Origin: Sphingomonas koreensis
GTDB lineage: Bacteria > Pseudomonadota > Alphaproteobacteria > Sphingomonadales > Sphingomonadaceae
Direction: 5' to 3'
Assembly: GCA_006438735.1 (NCBI GenBank)
Contig: RCZF01000005.1
Location: 62,001-126,000, forward strand
DNA: 64,000 nucleotides
Within the stretch, counting starts at the first letter, position 1; each line of letters starts with the position of its first letter. The notes under the pieces are model-generated. The model was given only the letters and a program-made list of their open reading frames with translations, was not told the origin of the DNA and did not search any database. Of this stretch, positions 20,311-29,088 are shown piece after piece. The translations under genes and the position numbers were made by a program.

Positions 20311-22038
20311 ATGACCCTTTACGCCCGTTTCGCCGCGCATCTCGATGCGGCGCTGGATACGCTCGTTGCCGACGGCGCCCTGCCGGCGGGGCTCGAGCGC
20401 CGCGCCGTCACCGTCGAGCCGCCGCGCGACGCCAGCCACGGCGATCTAGCGACCAATGCGGCGATGGTGCTGGCCAAGCCCGCCGGCACCAACCCGCGCG
20501 CGCTTGCCGAGCGGATCGCGGCCGAACTCGGCAAGCTCGACGAGGTGGCGAGCGTGTCGGTCGCCGGGCCCGGCTTCATCAACATGACGCTGACCGACGA
20601 CACCTGGCGTGCCGAGCTGTCGGCGATCCTCGATGCCGGCGCGGATTACGGCCGCGGATCGAGCGCGGCACCGACCACGGTCAACATCGAATATGTCTCG
20701 ACCAACCCGACGGGTCCGATGCACATGGGGCATTGCCGCGGCGCGGTGGTGGGCGACGCGCTGGCCAATCTTCTCGAGTTCGCCGCGCAGAAGGTGATCC
20801 GCGAATATTATGTCAACGACGCGGGCGGGCAGGTCGATACGCTCGCGCGCTCGGTGCACCTGCGCTACCGCGAAGCGCTCGGCGAGGACGTCGGCCCGAT
20901 CCCCGAGGGGCTTTATCCCGGCGACTATCTCGTGCCGGTCGGCCAGGATCTTGCGCGCGACTTCGGCGATGCGTTCGTCGGAAAGCCCGAAGACGAGTGG
21001 CTCGCGCTGTTCCGCACGCGCTCGGTGGCGGCGATGATGACGGTGATCAAGGCCGACCTCGCGCTGCTCGGCGTCCATCACGATGTGTTCTCGTCCGAGG
21101 CCGAATTGCAGGCCGCCGGCAAGCCCGAAGCGGCGGAGGCTGAATTGCGCGCCCGCGGGCTGATCTATGATGGTGTGCTCGAAGCGCCGAAGGGCGAGAC
21201 GCCCGAGGATTGGGAGCCGGTCGAGCTGCCGCTGTTCCGCTCGACGCAGTTCGGCGACGACCAGGATCGGCCGATCCGCAAATCGAACGGGCAATGGACC
21301 TATTTTGGGGCCGATCTCGCCTATCATTTCCAGAAGGCCGAGACCGCCGATGCGCTGATCGACATCTGGGGCGCGGACCATGCCGGCACGGTCAAGCGGA
21401 TCGTCGCGGCGGTGCAGGCATTGACCGGCGGCAAGACGCGATTCGACGTCAAGTTGGTCCAGATGGTGCGGCTGCTGCGTGCCGGCGAGCCGGTGAAAAT
21501 GTCCAAGCGATCTGGTAACTTCGTGACGCTTGCTGACGTGGTGAAGGAAGTCGGTAAGGATGTCGTGCGGTTCACGATGCTGACGCGTAAGGCCGATGCT
21601 CAGATGGACTTCGATTTCGCCAAGGTGGTCGAGGCGTCGAAGGATAATCCGGTGTTCTACGTCAACTACGCCAATGCGCGGATCGGCTCGCTCCACCGTC
21701 GTGCCGAAGAGGCGCAGATTGAATGCCCGCGCGCCGATCTGTCCCAACTCGACACGCAGGAGCTGGCGCTGGTCAAGCTCGCGGCGCAGTTTCCGCGTGT
21801 CGTCGAGACCGCGGCGACCGCGCGTGAGCCGCATCGGATCGCCTTTTATCTCTATGACTTGGCTGCCGCTTTTCATGCCCAGTGGAATGTCGGCAACGAT
21901 ACGCCCGATCGCCGCTTCCTGATCGCTGACGATGCCGCGCTGACCTGCGCGCGTCTGTTCTTGGCGGATGCCGTCGGGCAGATTATCAGGAACGGCCTCG
22001 CCATCATGGGGGTCGAGGCGGTTTCGGAGATGAACTGA
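20311..22038 (+). CDS. argS: Arginyl-tRNA synthetase
   Basis: ArgRS charges tRNA-Arg. The 575-residue class I enzyme has the HIGH-type motif in STNPTGPMHMGHCRG and the KMSKS-type motif KMSKRSGNFV. An Arg-tRNA N-terminal domain precedes it, and a DALR anticodon-binding domain closes the protein. The ATG at 20311 gives the normal N-terminus MTLYARFAAHLDAALD. The stop overlaps the start of the next gene (TGATG). Confidence 0.97.
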   Translation: MTLYARFAAHLDAALDTLVADGALPAGLERRAVTVEPPRDASHGDLATNAAMVLAKPAGTNPRALAERIAAELGKLDEVASVSVAGPGFINMTLTDDTWRAELSAILDAGADYGRGSSAAPTTVNIEYVSTNPTGPMHMGHCRGAVVGDALANLLEFAAQKVIREYYVNDAGGQVDTLARSVHLRYREALGEDVGPIPEGLYPGDYLVPVGQDLARDFGDAFVGKPEDEWLALFRTRSVAAMMTVIKADLALLGVHHDVFSSEAELQAAGKPEAAEAELRARGLIYDGVLEAPKGETPEDWEPVELPLFRSTQFGDDQDRPIRKSNGQWTYFGADLAYHFQKAETADALIDIWGADHAGTVKRIVAAVQALTGGKTRFDVKLVQMVRLLRAGEPVKMSKRSGNFVTLADVVKEVGKDVVRFTMLTRKADAQMDFDFAKVVEASKDNPVFYVNYANARIGSLHRRAEEAQIECPRADLSQLDTQELALVKLAAQFPRVVETAATAREPHRIAFYLYDLAAAFHAQWNVGNDTPDRRFLIADDAALTCARLFLADAVGQIIRNGLAIMGVEAVSEMN

Positions 22039-22766
22039 TGGCGACGTCCGGCGACGACATGCGCGATGAAGACCGGCTGCCGTGGCTCGAGACGGTCGAT
22101 GCCGATTATGAGGACGGCCCCTCGCCGTGGCGGCTGATCGGCCTGGTCGTGGTCGGCCTCGCGCTGATTGCGGCGCTGGTTTATGCGGTGTTCTGGATCA
22201 AGCAGCACCATCATTCCGAAGGCGGCAATGGCGCGCTGATCGCCGCGCAGGAAGGCGATTACAAGGTCAAGCCCGACGAGGCCGGTGGCATGAAGGCCGA
22301 CGGCGAGGGCGCGGCGGCGCTGGCGACCAGCCAGGGCGCCGACAAAGGCAACGCCGCGATCGATCTGAGCGCGGTTCCCGAAGCGCCGATCGCGGGCAAG
22401 CCCGCCGCATCGCAGCCGGGCACCTCGACGGCCGGAACGAGCAGCGCGACGACTGAGGTTCCCGCGTCGGGCGGCGCGCTCAGGGCGCGGCCGCCGGTGA
22501 GCGCGCCCAAGACGATGGCTGCCGCGGCGGCCAACGGATCGGTCGTCCAGCTCGGCGCCTATCCCGATCAGGCGACCGCCAATTCGCATTGGAAACAATT
22601 GGCTGGGCGGTTCGCCTATCTCGCGCCGCTGGGCCAATCGATCGAGCCGGCGACGGTGGGATCGGGCACGGTCTATCGGCTGCGCGTCAACGCCGGCAGC
22701 GCACAGGCGGCGAGCCAGCTGTGCGGCAAGCTGAAGGTCGCGGGCGAGGATTGCTTCGTTCCCTGA
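22038..22766 (+). CDS. SPOR domain membrane protein
   Basis: The 242-residue product has a short cytoplasmic N-terminus, one transmembrane segment at about residues 34-56 and a low-complexity periplasmic linker. A C-terminal SPOR domain of about 80 residues begins near GSVVQLGAYPDQ. It is expected to bind septal peptidoglycan. Its start overlaps the argS stop, and the next gene, nagZ, also acts on wall material. Such a gene between argS and nagZ is a common sphingomonad arrangement, as far as I recall. Confidence 0.88.
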   Translation: MATSGDDMRDEDRLPWLETVDADYEDGPSPWRLIGLVVVGLALIAALVYAVFWIKQHHHSEGGNGALIAAQEGDYKVKPDEAGGMKADGEGAAALATSQGADKGNAAIDLSAVPEAPIAGKPAASQPGTSTAGTSSATTEVPASGGALRARPPVSAPKTMAAAAANGSVVQLGAYPDQATANSHWKQLAGRFAYLAPLGQSIEPATVGSGTVYRLRVNAGSAQAASQLCGKLKVAGEDCFVP

Positions 22767-22787
22767 TGGTGCGCTAGCGCAGGCGGC

Positions 22788-23789
22788 ATGAAGCCAGTTA
22801 TTTTTGGCCTAGCCGGGCCTTCGATCAGCGCCGAAGAAGCCGCTTTTTTTCGCGAGGCCGAGCCCGCCGGGTTCATCCTGTTCAAACGCAATGTCGAGAC
22901 GCGCGAGCAGCTGCGGGCGCTGACCGACGCGCTGCGCGCGCTCACCGGGCGCGACGATCTGGCGATCCTGATCGACCAGGAAGGCGGTCGGGTCGCTAGG
23001 ATGCAGCCGCCAGAATGGCCGGCGTTTCCGGCCGGCCCGGCGTTCGACGCGCTCTACGAGATCGCGCCGATGTCGGCGATCGAGGCGGCGCGCACCAATG
23101 CCCAGGCGATTGCGCTGACGCTTGCCGAGGTCGGCATCACCGTCGATGCGCTGCCGCTGCTCGACGTCGTCCAGGCCGACACGACGGCTGCGATCACCAC
23201 GCGCGCGCTGGGATCCGAGCCGAAGCGCGTGGCGGCGATGGGCCGCGCGATCCTCGACGGGCTGGCGCGCGGCGGCGTGATCGGCGTGATCAAGCACATG
23301 CCCGGCCACGGCCGCGCACAGCTCGATACGCATCTGGCGTTGCCGACCGTCAGCGCCAGCGCCGACGAGCTGGAGATCGATCTCGCACCGTTTCGCGCGC
23401 TCAACGGCGCGGCGATCGGCATGACCTCACACATCGTGTTCGACGCGTGGGACCGCGACCGGCCGGCGACGCTCAGCCCGATCGTGATCGAGCAAGTGAT
23501 CCGCGGCGCGATCGGCTTCGACGGGCTGTTGCTGACCGACGACATCGACATGAAGGCCTTGTCCGGCAGCGCCGGCGACAAGGCGGCGAGCGCGATCGCG
23601 GCGGGGTGCGACATCGTGCTCGATTGCTGGGGCCGGATGGACGAGATGATCGAGATCGCCGGCCGATTGGGCGAGATCGCGCCGGCCGCGCGCGATCGGC
23701 TCGATCGGGCGATGGCATCACGCACCGCACCCGAGGGCGATCTGGCGGCGCTGATCGCCAAGCGCGATGCGCTGCTGGCGCTGGTTTGA
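22788..23789 (+). CDS. nagZ: Beta-N-acetylhexosaminidase NagZ
   Basis: NagZ is a cytoplasmic GH3 enzyme that removes GlcNAc from anhydro-muropeptides during wall recycling. The 333-residue protein has IDQEGGRVARMQPPEWP, the family signature KHMPGHGRAQLDTH with the catalytic His, and the nucleophile region LLTDDIDMKAL. The length is typical of the short single-domain NagZ form. Confidence 0.95.
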   Translation: MKPVIFGLAGPSISAEEAAFFREAEPAGFILFKRNVETREQLRALTDALRALTGRDDLAILIDQEGGRVARMQPPEWPAFPAGPAFDALYEIAPMSAIEAARTNAQAIALTLAEVGITVDALPLLDVVQADTTAAITTRALGSEPKRVAAMGRAILDGLARGGVIGVIKHMPGHGRAQLDTHLALPTVSASADELEIDLAPFRALNGAAIGMTSHIVFDAWDRDRPATLSPIVIEQVIRGAIGFDGLLLTDDIDMKALSGSAGDKAASAIAAGCDIVLDCWGRMDEMIEIAGRLGEIAPAARDRLDRAMASRTAPEGDLAALIAKRDALLALV

Positions 23790-23791
23790 CC

Positions 23792-23822
23792 ACGGCGGGC
23801 GTCTTTCGCGCCGGCCCGCCGT
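23792..23822 (+). terminator. Hairpin after nagZ
   Basis: Nine-base arms ACGGCGGGC and GCCCGCCGT enclose a 13-base loop three bases past the nagZ stop. No T-run follows, so it is a weak terminator candidate. Confidence 0.4.
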
Positions 23823-23859
23823 AGCTTTCCCCGCAACGGGATTAGGCTAGACTGACGCT

Positions 23860-24591
23860 ATGGACGCCGATCCCGACACGCTGACCATCGACATCGACGG
23901 CTGGGAAGGCCCGCTCGATCTGCTGCTCGCGCTGGCGCGGGCGCAGAAGGTCGATCTGCGGCAGCTCTCGATCCTCGATCTCGTCGTCCAGTATCTCGAT
24001 TATATCGATCAGGCGCATGCGCTGAAGCTCGAGCTGGCGGCGGATTATCTGGTGATGGCGGCGTGGCTCGCCTTCCTCAAATCGGCGCTGCTGCTGCCGC
24101 GCGATCCCGAGCAGGAGCCGAGCCCCGAAGAGCTGGCGCTGCGGCTGCAGCTGCGGCTCGAACGCCTGCAGGCGATGCGGGAGGCGGGTGCGCGGCTGAT
24201 CGCGCGCGATCGGCTGGGCCGCGACGTGTTCGTGCGCGCCGCGCCCGAGGGGTTGCGGACGGTGCGCAAGGCGCTGTGGCAGGCGGAAATCTTCGATCTG
24301 ATCGCGGCTTATGGTCGCGTCAGCGCGCGCACCCGGCCGGTGATGCACGTCGTTGCGGATCGCCAGGTAATGACGCTGGAGGCGGCGATCGAGCGCGTGT
24401 CCCGGCTGATCGGCGAGACGATCGACTGGGCGGCGATCGAGAGTTTCCTGCCGCCCGGCGCCAACGGTCGGTTGCGGCGATCGGCGCTCGCCTCGAGCTT
24501 CCTCGCCGCGCTGGAGCTGGCGCGGCAGGGCCGGGTCGAGCTGCGGCAGAAATCGGCGTTCGCGCCGCTCTATCTGAAGGCGACGGCATGA
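23860..24591 (+). CDS. scpA: Segregation and condensation protein ScpA
   Basis: ScpA is the kleisin subunit that bridges SMC heads in chromosome condensation. The 243-residue product has the typical N-terminal DGWEGPLDLLLALARAQKVDL block and the YLVMAAWLAFLKSALLLP helix. A C-terminal winged-helix-like end ASSFLAALELARQGRVEL follows. It overlaps scpB by four bases, matching the complex they form. Confidence 0.94.
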   Translation: MDADPDTLTIDIDGWEGPLDLLLALARAQKVDLRQLSILDLVVQYLDYIDQAHALKLELAADYLVMAAWLAFLKSALLLPRDPEQEPSPEELALRLQLRLERLQAMREAGARLIARDRLGRDVFVRAAPEGLRTVRKALWQAEIFDLIAAYGRVSARTRPVMHVVADRQVMTLEAAIERVSRLIGETIDWAAIESFLPPGANGRLRRSALASSFLAALELARQGRVELRQKSAFAPLYLKATA

Positions 24592-25166
24592 AGGCGCCCG
24601 ACGACGCCACCCGCGCGATCGAGGCGGTACTGTTCGCCGCCGAAGCGCCGCTGACGCCCGAGGCGATCCGCGCGCATGTCGGCGAGGGCATCGACGTGCG
24701 CGGCGTGCTGGCCGAATTGCAGGCCGATTATGCCGGGCGCGGCGTCGAGCTCGTCCGGCGCGGCGAGCGCTGGCATTTCCAGACTGCCGGCGACATGGCG
24801 CATCTGCTGCGCCGCGACCGCGAGGAAGTACGAAAGCTGAGCCGCGCGGGGATCGAGACGCTGGCGATCATCGCCTATCACGAGCCGGTCACGCGCGCCG
24901 AGATCGAGGCGATTCGCGGCGTGCAGATTTCCAAGGGCACGCTCGACGTGCTGATGGAGGCGGGCTGGGTGCGCCCGGCGGGCCGGCGCGAGGTGCCGGG
25001 CCGGCCGCTCACCTATGCGACGACCGCCGGATTTCTGGCGCATTTCGGGCTCGACAGCCGGCGCGACCTGCCCGGAATCGACGATCTGCGCGCCGCCGGG
25101 CTGCTCGATCCGGCCGATCTCGCTTTGGATCACGCGGAGGTGGCAAATCCGCACGAAGACGCCTAG
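24588..25166 (+). CDS. scpB: Segregation and condensation protein ScpB
   Basis: ScpB forms a dimer of tandem winged helices that binds ScpA. The 192-residue product has the conserved start AIEAVLFAAEAPLT, LSRAGIETLAIIAYHEPVTR, IRGVQISKGTLDVLMEAGW and the PGRPLTYATTAGFLAHFGL ending. The correct start is the ATG at 24588 overlapping the scpA stop; the longer upstream frame shadows scpA. Confidence 0.94.
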   Translation: MKAPDDATRAIEAVLFAAEAPLTPEAIRAHVGEGIDVRGVLAELQADYAGRGVELVRRGERWHFQTAGDMAHLLRRDREEVRKLSRAGIETLAIIAYHEPVTRAEIEAIRGVQISKGTLDVLMEAGWVRPAGRREVPGRPLTYATTAGFLAHFGLDSRRDLPGIDDLRAAGLLDPADLALDHAEVANPHEDA

Positions 25167-25192
25167 ATAGGCGTGACTCTAGGAGACGTATC

Positions 25193-25429
25193 ATGGGTAG
25201 TTTCAGTCCGCTGCATCTGTTGTTGCTCGCGGTCGTGGCGATATTGTTGCTCGGCGGCGGACGTTTTTCCAACCTGATGGGCGACGTCGCCAAGGGTGTG
25301 AAGAACTTCAAGAAGGGCATGGCCGAAGACGATGACGAGCCGCGCCGGGAAACCAGCCGGATCGAAGCCAAGAAGGCTGCCGAGCCTGCCTTCGATCGCG
25401 ATGGCGAGAAGATCCGCGAGGATCGCTGA
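25193..25429 (+). CDS. tatA: Sec-independent translocase subunit TatA
   Basis: TatA forms the pore ring that moves folded twin-arginine proteins across the inner membrane. The 78-residue protein has a single N-terminal transmembrane helix (about residues 6-21), the hinge GGGRFSNLMGDVAKGVKNFKK with its amphipathic helix, and a charged tail. An AGGAGA ribosome-binding site precedes the ATG. It opens a tatABC operon. Confidence 0.94.
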   Translation: MGSFSPLHLLLLAVVAILLLGGGRFSNLMGDVAKGVKNFKKGMAEDDDEPRRETSRIEAKKAAEPAFDRDGEKIREDR

Positions 25430-25462
25430 CGCCGTCCCTTGAAGCTGCCGAGGCCTGACTGA

Positions 25463-25918
25463 ATGTTCGATATCGGGTCTCCCGAACTGCTGCTCGTCGC
25501 GGTCGTTGCGATCGTCGTGATCGGGCCCAAAGACTTGCCGAAGGCAATGCGCGTGGTCGGCTATTGGGTCGGCAAAGCGCACGGCACGATGCGGCAATTC
25601 CGATCGGGCTTCGACGCGATGGTGCGCGAAGCCGAGCTCGCTGAAATGGAAAAGCGCTGGAAGGAAGAAAACGCGCGGATCATGCGTGAGCATCCCGGCC
25701 AGGACGGCGAAGATGCTGCCCCCGCGCCGCGGATCATCGGTGAGCCGGCTGCATCAGCAGAAGACGCTGCGATCGCCGATCAGACACCACCGCCGGTGAT
25801 GGTCGAGAAGCCAGCGATCTCTTCCGACGCGGCGCGGGTAATGGTCGAGAAACCGGCGATTGCAGCCGAGCCCGAACTCCCGCTCGACACCACCCCGGAC
25901 AAGGGGCCGGCGGCATGA
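25463..25918 (+). CDS. tatB: Sec-independent translocase subunit TatB
   Basis: TatB forms the substrate-receptor complex with TatC. The 151-residue protein starts MFDIGSPELLLVAVVAIVVI, followed by GPKDLPKAMR, an amphipathic helix and a variable acidic tail. The tail contains a duplicated VMVEKPAI octapeptide (about residues 112-139), a local repeat of unknown meaning. It overlaps tatC by four bases. Confidence 0.93.
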   Translation: MFDIGSPELLLVAVVAIVVIGPKDLPKAMRVVGYWVGKAHGTMRQFRSGFDAMVREAELAEMEKRWKEENARIMREHPGQDGEDAAPAPRIIGEPAASAEDAAIADQTPPPVMVEKPAISSDAARVMVEKPAIAAEPELPLDTTPDKGPAA

Positions 25919-26688
25919 GCGACGAACTCGAAGACACCAGGGCGCCGTTGCTCGATCATCTGATCGAGCTCAGAAAGCGACTGCTGTATTGCATCGCGGC
26001 GCTGATCGTCACGTTCTTCACGTGCTTCTATTTTTCCGAGAACATTTTCGCTTTCCTGCTCCAACCGCTGCTGTTCGCCGGGCAGAAGAAGGTGATCTAC
26101 ACACAGATATTCGAGGCGTTCTTCGTTCAGGTGAAGGTCGCGTTTTTCGCCGCGATGATGCTGTCGTTTCCTGTGATTGCCAATCAATTGTGGCAGTTCA
26201 TCGCGCCGGGGCTCTACAAGAAGGAAAAGCGCGCGCTGCTGCCGTTCCTGCTGGCGACGCCGGTGCTGTTCATCGCCGGCGCGGCGATGGCCTATTTCAT
26301 CGCGGTGCCGATGGCGCTGCATTTCCTGCTAGGCTTTCAGGGCAATGTCGGCGGCGTCGATCGCGAAGCGTTGCCCTCGGTCGACAATTATCTGTCGTTC
26401 ATCATGCAGTTCCTGTTCGCCTTCGGGCTGGCGTTTCTGCTGCCGGTGCTGATGATGCTACTGGCGCGCGCCGGCATCGTGACGCGCCAGCAATTGAGCG
26501 GCGCGCGGCGTTACGCCATTGTGGCATCGTTCGCGATCGCCGCGGTGCTGACGCCGCCCGACATCGGATCGCAGCTGCTGCTCGCGATTCCCTTGTGCCT
26601 GCTTTACGAGCTTGGTCTGATCGGCATCTGGATTACCGAGCGCCGCCAGGCGCGCGCGGCGGATAAGGCGATCATCGAGAACGATTAG
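25915..26688 (+). CDS. tatC: Sec-independent translocase subunit TatC
   Basis: TatC is the six-helix membrane receptor that recognises the twin-arginine signal. The 257-residue protein begins with the conserved APLLDHLIELRKRL block. It also carries PVIANQLWQFIAPGLYKKEKR, FGLAFLLPVLMMLL and the late DIGSQLLLAIPLCLLYE segment. Start overlap with tatB (ATGA) supports one operon, closed by a hairpin terminator about 65 bases downstream. Confidence 0.96.
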   Translation: MSDELEDTRAPLLDHLIELRKRLLYCIAALIVTFFTCFYFSENIFAFLLQPLLFAGQKKVIYTQIFEAFFVQVKVAFFAAMMLSFPVIANQLWQFIAPGLYKKEKRALLPFLLATPVLFIAGAAMAYFIAVPMALHFLLGFQGNVGGVDREALPSVDNYLSFIMQFLFAFGLAFLLPVLMMLLARAGIVTRQQLSGARRYAIVASFAIAAVLTPPDIGSQLLLAIPLCLLYELGLIGIWITERRQARAADKAIIEND

Positions 26689-26751
26689 CGAGCGCTGATG
26701 CCGAGCGGTCCGCGGTAAGGGGAACGCCGTGGCTCGCCGGCGCTGATACGA

Positions 26752-26788
26752 AAAAGGCCCCCGCCCGTCGAACGGGAGGAGGCCTTTT
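26752..26788. terminator. Bidirectional terminator between tatC and the entericidin-like gene
   Basis: AAAAGGCC (26752-26759) pairs with GGCCTTTT (26781-26788), and an inner CCCGT/ACGGG stem extends it. The A- and T-runs on the two sides let it work in both directions, as suits two convergent transcripts. Confidence 0.85.
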
Positions 26789-26805
26789 GCTTTGGTGGAT
26801 GCGGC

Positions 26806-26940
26806 TTACTTGGCGTCGTCGGCGGTCTTGGCGACGGTGTCGCCAGCCGAGGAGACGTCCTTGCCGGCACCCTCGACCGTGTTGCACGCGCTGACCATCA
26901 ACGCACCGGCGACGAGAGCAAGTCCAACGAGTTTACGCAT
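26806..26940 (-). CDS. Entericidin A/B-like small lipoprotein
   Basis: The 44-residue product starts MRKLVGLALVAGALMVSAC, a lipoprotein signal with the lipobox VSAC (Cys19). The mature tail, NTVEGAGKDVSSAGDTVAK, has the NT..G.GKD pattern of the entericidin family. Entericidins in E. coli are an antidote/toxin pair of small membrane lipoproteins; many alphaproteobacteria have single stress-inducible copies. It lies next to the general stress response genes. An AGGAG sequence stands about seven bases upstream of the ATG. Confidence 0.88.
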   Translation of the reverse strand: MRKLVGLALVAGALMVSACNTVEGAGKDVSSAGDTVAKTADDAK

Positions 26941-26949
26941 CTAAAATCT

Positions 26950-27200
26950 CCTGATCCCTAGGCGGAACGCCTGGATGCAAAAATGCGCGATACGGCGTTT
27001 TCGTTCCGTGAAGCCAACGGAATTTCATCTCTGCTGAGGATCGCCATAAAGATTTAGGCCCGGAAGCGTCACCGGGGGGGAGGGTTGACGGTTCCGGGCC
27101 TATGGCTTGGATAGCGAGAGCGGGGGGGCATAAAGTCACTATCCGAAGATCAAAACGTCCTGAGCAAAGCCGGGTTCCGAAAATCTCGGAAATTTTTTTT
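26950..27200 (+). ncRNA. Candidate small RNA in the gap before the stress response locus
   Basis: No protein frame is credible in this 271-base gap. It holds a strong hairpin: arms 27055-27073 and 27084-27102 match at 17 of 19 positions. The loop is made almost only of G, and a second G7 run lies at 27122-27128. At its right end TTCCGA-AAATC-TCGGAA is followed by eight Ts (27093-27100 numbering of the run is 27193-27200), which reads as an intrinsic terminator on the + strand. Both neighbouring genes run on the - strand, so this terminator has no other obvious client. The 5' end is unknown. Confidence 0.4.
27175..27200 (+). terminator. Intrinsic terminator on the + strand
   Basis: A six-base stem (TTCCGA / TCGGAA) with a five-base loop is followed by A and T8. 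The orientation does not suit either neighbouring - strand gene. Confidence 0.6.
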
Positions 27201-27211
27201 GCTCTGTATTT

Positions 27212-28798
27212 TTAGTCGCGACCGATGACCGCGACGGCAATTTCATACGCTCCGGTAAGCGGTTCGTGGTGCAAGGCGGAGCGGAGCTGGCGCGATAGGC
27301 CCTCCATCACGCGGCCATAGCGCTGATCGAGCTCGCGTTGGAAAATCTCGCAGTGTACGAGAGCGGGGGTGCTGATGCGCAGGATCGCGCGATCCTCCGT
27401 CTCGCCGGCGCGCAGCGAAACCCTGATCTTGGCGTTGGGTTCGCACATGATCGACAGTTCGACGATCTCGGTAATCAGGAACGCGACGGCGACCGCAACG
27501 TCCTGCGATGCCAGATAGGGCTCAAGATCGAGGGTGATCGAGAGGTCACTCGATTCTTCGGGCGCGGTGGCGCGAATGTTCGAGGCGAGCTCACCAATCA
27601 CCGAGCGAAGGCTGAGCCCGCGATTTTCCTCCATCTCGGCGAAATGGTAGCGATGCACTACTGCCAGCGCATCGACGCGGCGCTGGATCGAGGCGTAAGC
27701 GTCGATCGCGTCGCGCGAGCGGGCGCCGCGGGCGTGGAAATTGATCAGGCTGGAAATGACCTGGAGGTTGTTCTTGACGCGGTGATGAACCTCGCGCGTG
27801 AGCTTGGTCTGGCGCACCAGGCCCTCGGCGAGGCCGGCTTCGTGCGTCGCGACGGTCTGGCTGATCGTGCGGAAGGTGTCGCCGAGTTCGCGGATTTCCT
27901 GTGCCGGGAGCGTGCGCAGCGGGCCGGTGTCGATCTGCTCGCCGGGCACATAGCTGGCGACGCTGGCGCGCAGCCGGCGCAGCGGATCGATCAGCAGCCG
28001 ATCAACCACGAACCAAGCGATGCTGGCGGCGGCGAGCCACATCACGATCGGCAGCAGCATCGCAAGCAGCAGCGGCGACGAGATCGGCGCGCTGCGCACG
28101 TCCATCGCCAGCATCAAGTCGCCAATGCCGAGATTGGCGCGCAGATGCTCGCGCCGATCGAGCGGCCCGCTCGAGGGGAGCGAATCAAGCACCAGTTCCT
28201 CGTCGGCACGCGTGAGCTTCGACCCGTAGGCCGGCGCGTAGCCGCTTGGCCGCGCCACGCCGGACAGGAATTCGGTGGGGAAGAACGCGGTGGCGGTGGT
28301 GCCCCGGCTGGTGCCGGTCATCGCCAGGACGAGGCCATGGCCCGGGACCAGATGCGCGGCGATCGGCCCGGCGCCGGCGGGCGGGGCGAGCTTGAGCGCG
28401 GCCGGCAGCTTGTCGCCGCAGACGACGCGGCCCTGTCGATCGGCGACCATGAAGCGCGTACCGGTAGTCACTTGTTCGGCGAAAACGCCTTGCGCGCGGG
28501 CGCAGCTCGGCGCGTCTGCGGCATCGGCATCGAGCGCGTTTAGCGTCACCCGGAGCGCGGTCATGTCGCCGACCAGCTCGATCGCCAACGCGCGCGAGCT
28601 TTCACGCACCGCGACGCTCAAACGCGCGCGGGCTTCTTGATCGGCGGTGCGATTGGTTTGTAACGTGGCCAGCACGGAAATCACGGCCGGGACGAGCAGC
28701 ACGACGCCGAGGATCACGAACAGCTTGGCGCCGGTGGGCAACCGAGCCGCCGAAGCCCAAAATCCCGTCCGTCGTCGTTCTTCCTGGATCGGCTGCAT
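27212..28798 (-). CDS. phyP: PhyP-like HisKA_2 sensor histidine kinase homologue with degenerate ATPase domain
   Basis: The 528-residue protein has two transmembrane segments (about 24-46 and 248-270) around a periplasmic sensor domain, a HAMP-like linker, and a HisKA_2 dimerisation domain with the His box EVHHRVKNNLQ. The C-terminal HATPase part keeps FLITEIVE, but the N-box Asn is replaced, and no DxGxG or GLGL nucleotide motifs are visible. In Sphingomonas Fr1 a HisKA_2 protein near phyR, PhyP, acts as a negative regulator of PhyR. The position ten bases after nepR and the degenerate ATPase domain suit such a role. That this copy is PhyP is an inference. Confidence 0.75.
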   Translation of the reverse strand: MQPIQEERRRTGFWASAARLPTGAKLFVILGVVLLVPAVISVLATLQTNRTADQEARARLSVAVRESSRALAIELVGDMTALRVTLNALDADAADAPSCARAQGVFAEQVTTGTRFMVADRQGRVVCGDKLPAALKLAPPAGAGPIAAHLVPGHGLVLAMTGTSRGTTATAFFPTEFLSGVARPSGYAPAYGSKLTRADEELVLDSLPSSGPLDRREHLRANLGIGDLMLAMDVRSAPISSPLLLAMLLPIVMWLAAASIAWFVVDRLLIDPLRRLRASVASYVPGEQIDTGPLRTLPAQEIRELGDTFRTISQTVATHEAGLAEGLVRQTKLTREVHHRVKNNLQVISSLINFHARGARSRDAIDAYASIQRRVDALAVVHRYHFAEMEENRGLSLRSVIGELASNIRATAPEESSDLSITLDLEPYLASQDVAVAVAFLITEIVELSIMCEPNAKIRVSLRAGETEDRAILRISTPALVHCEIFQRELDQRYGRVMEGLSRQLRSALHHEPLTGAYEIAVAVIGRD

Positions 28799-28808
28799 GG
28801 GCCCTAGA

Positions 28809-28982
28809 TCAGCCGAGCTTGCTCAGCAGGTCCAGCATCTCGTCGGGAATCGATTCGTCGACGGTCTTTTGGTAAACCGACCGAAGGGCCGATCCCATGT
28901 CCTTGTCCTTGCTTTGCACTTTGGCGGGATTCGCCTGTTTGCCGGGCATTTTATTCTTCGACAATTCTCGGTCCGAAGGCAA
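28809..28982 (-). CDS. nepR: Anti-sigma factor NepR
   Basis: NepR holds the sigma factor EcfG inactive until phosphorylated PhyR takes NepR away. The C-terminal core MGSALRSVYQKTVDESIPDE followed by MLDLLSKLG is the NepR signature. The start is uncertain: TTG at 28982 has a good AGGGGGA site five bases upstream and gives 57 residues, while ATG 28949 gives 46. It is transcribed with the downstream phyP-like gene and divergently from phyR. An EcfG-type promoter candidate lies upstream. Confidence 0.88.
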   Translation of the reverse strand: MPSDRELSKNKMPGKQANPAKVQSKDKDMGSALRSVYQKTVDESIPDEMLDLLSKLG

Positions 28983-29088
28983 CGTCGTCCCCCTGGGAGT
29001 AGCCGGCCTGCGCCGGATCAATAACGAATCTTTCGGGCCCGGACGGCCCATTGCAGCGGCGCACATACAACCCGTGACGAAACGATGA

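Noticed and set aside
28897..29088. A + strand 63-codon frame opposite nepR.
   Set aside because: It overlaps the nepR core on the other strand and shows no family pattern.
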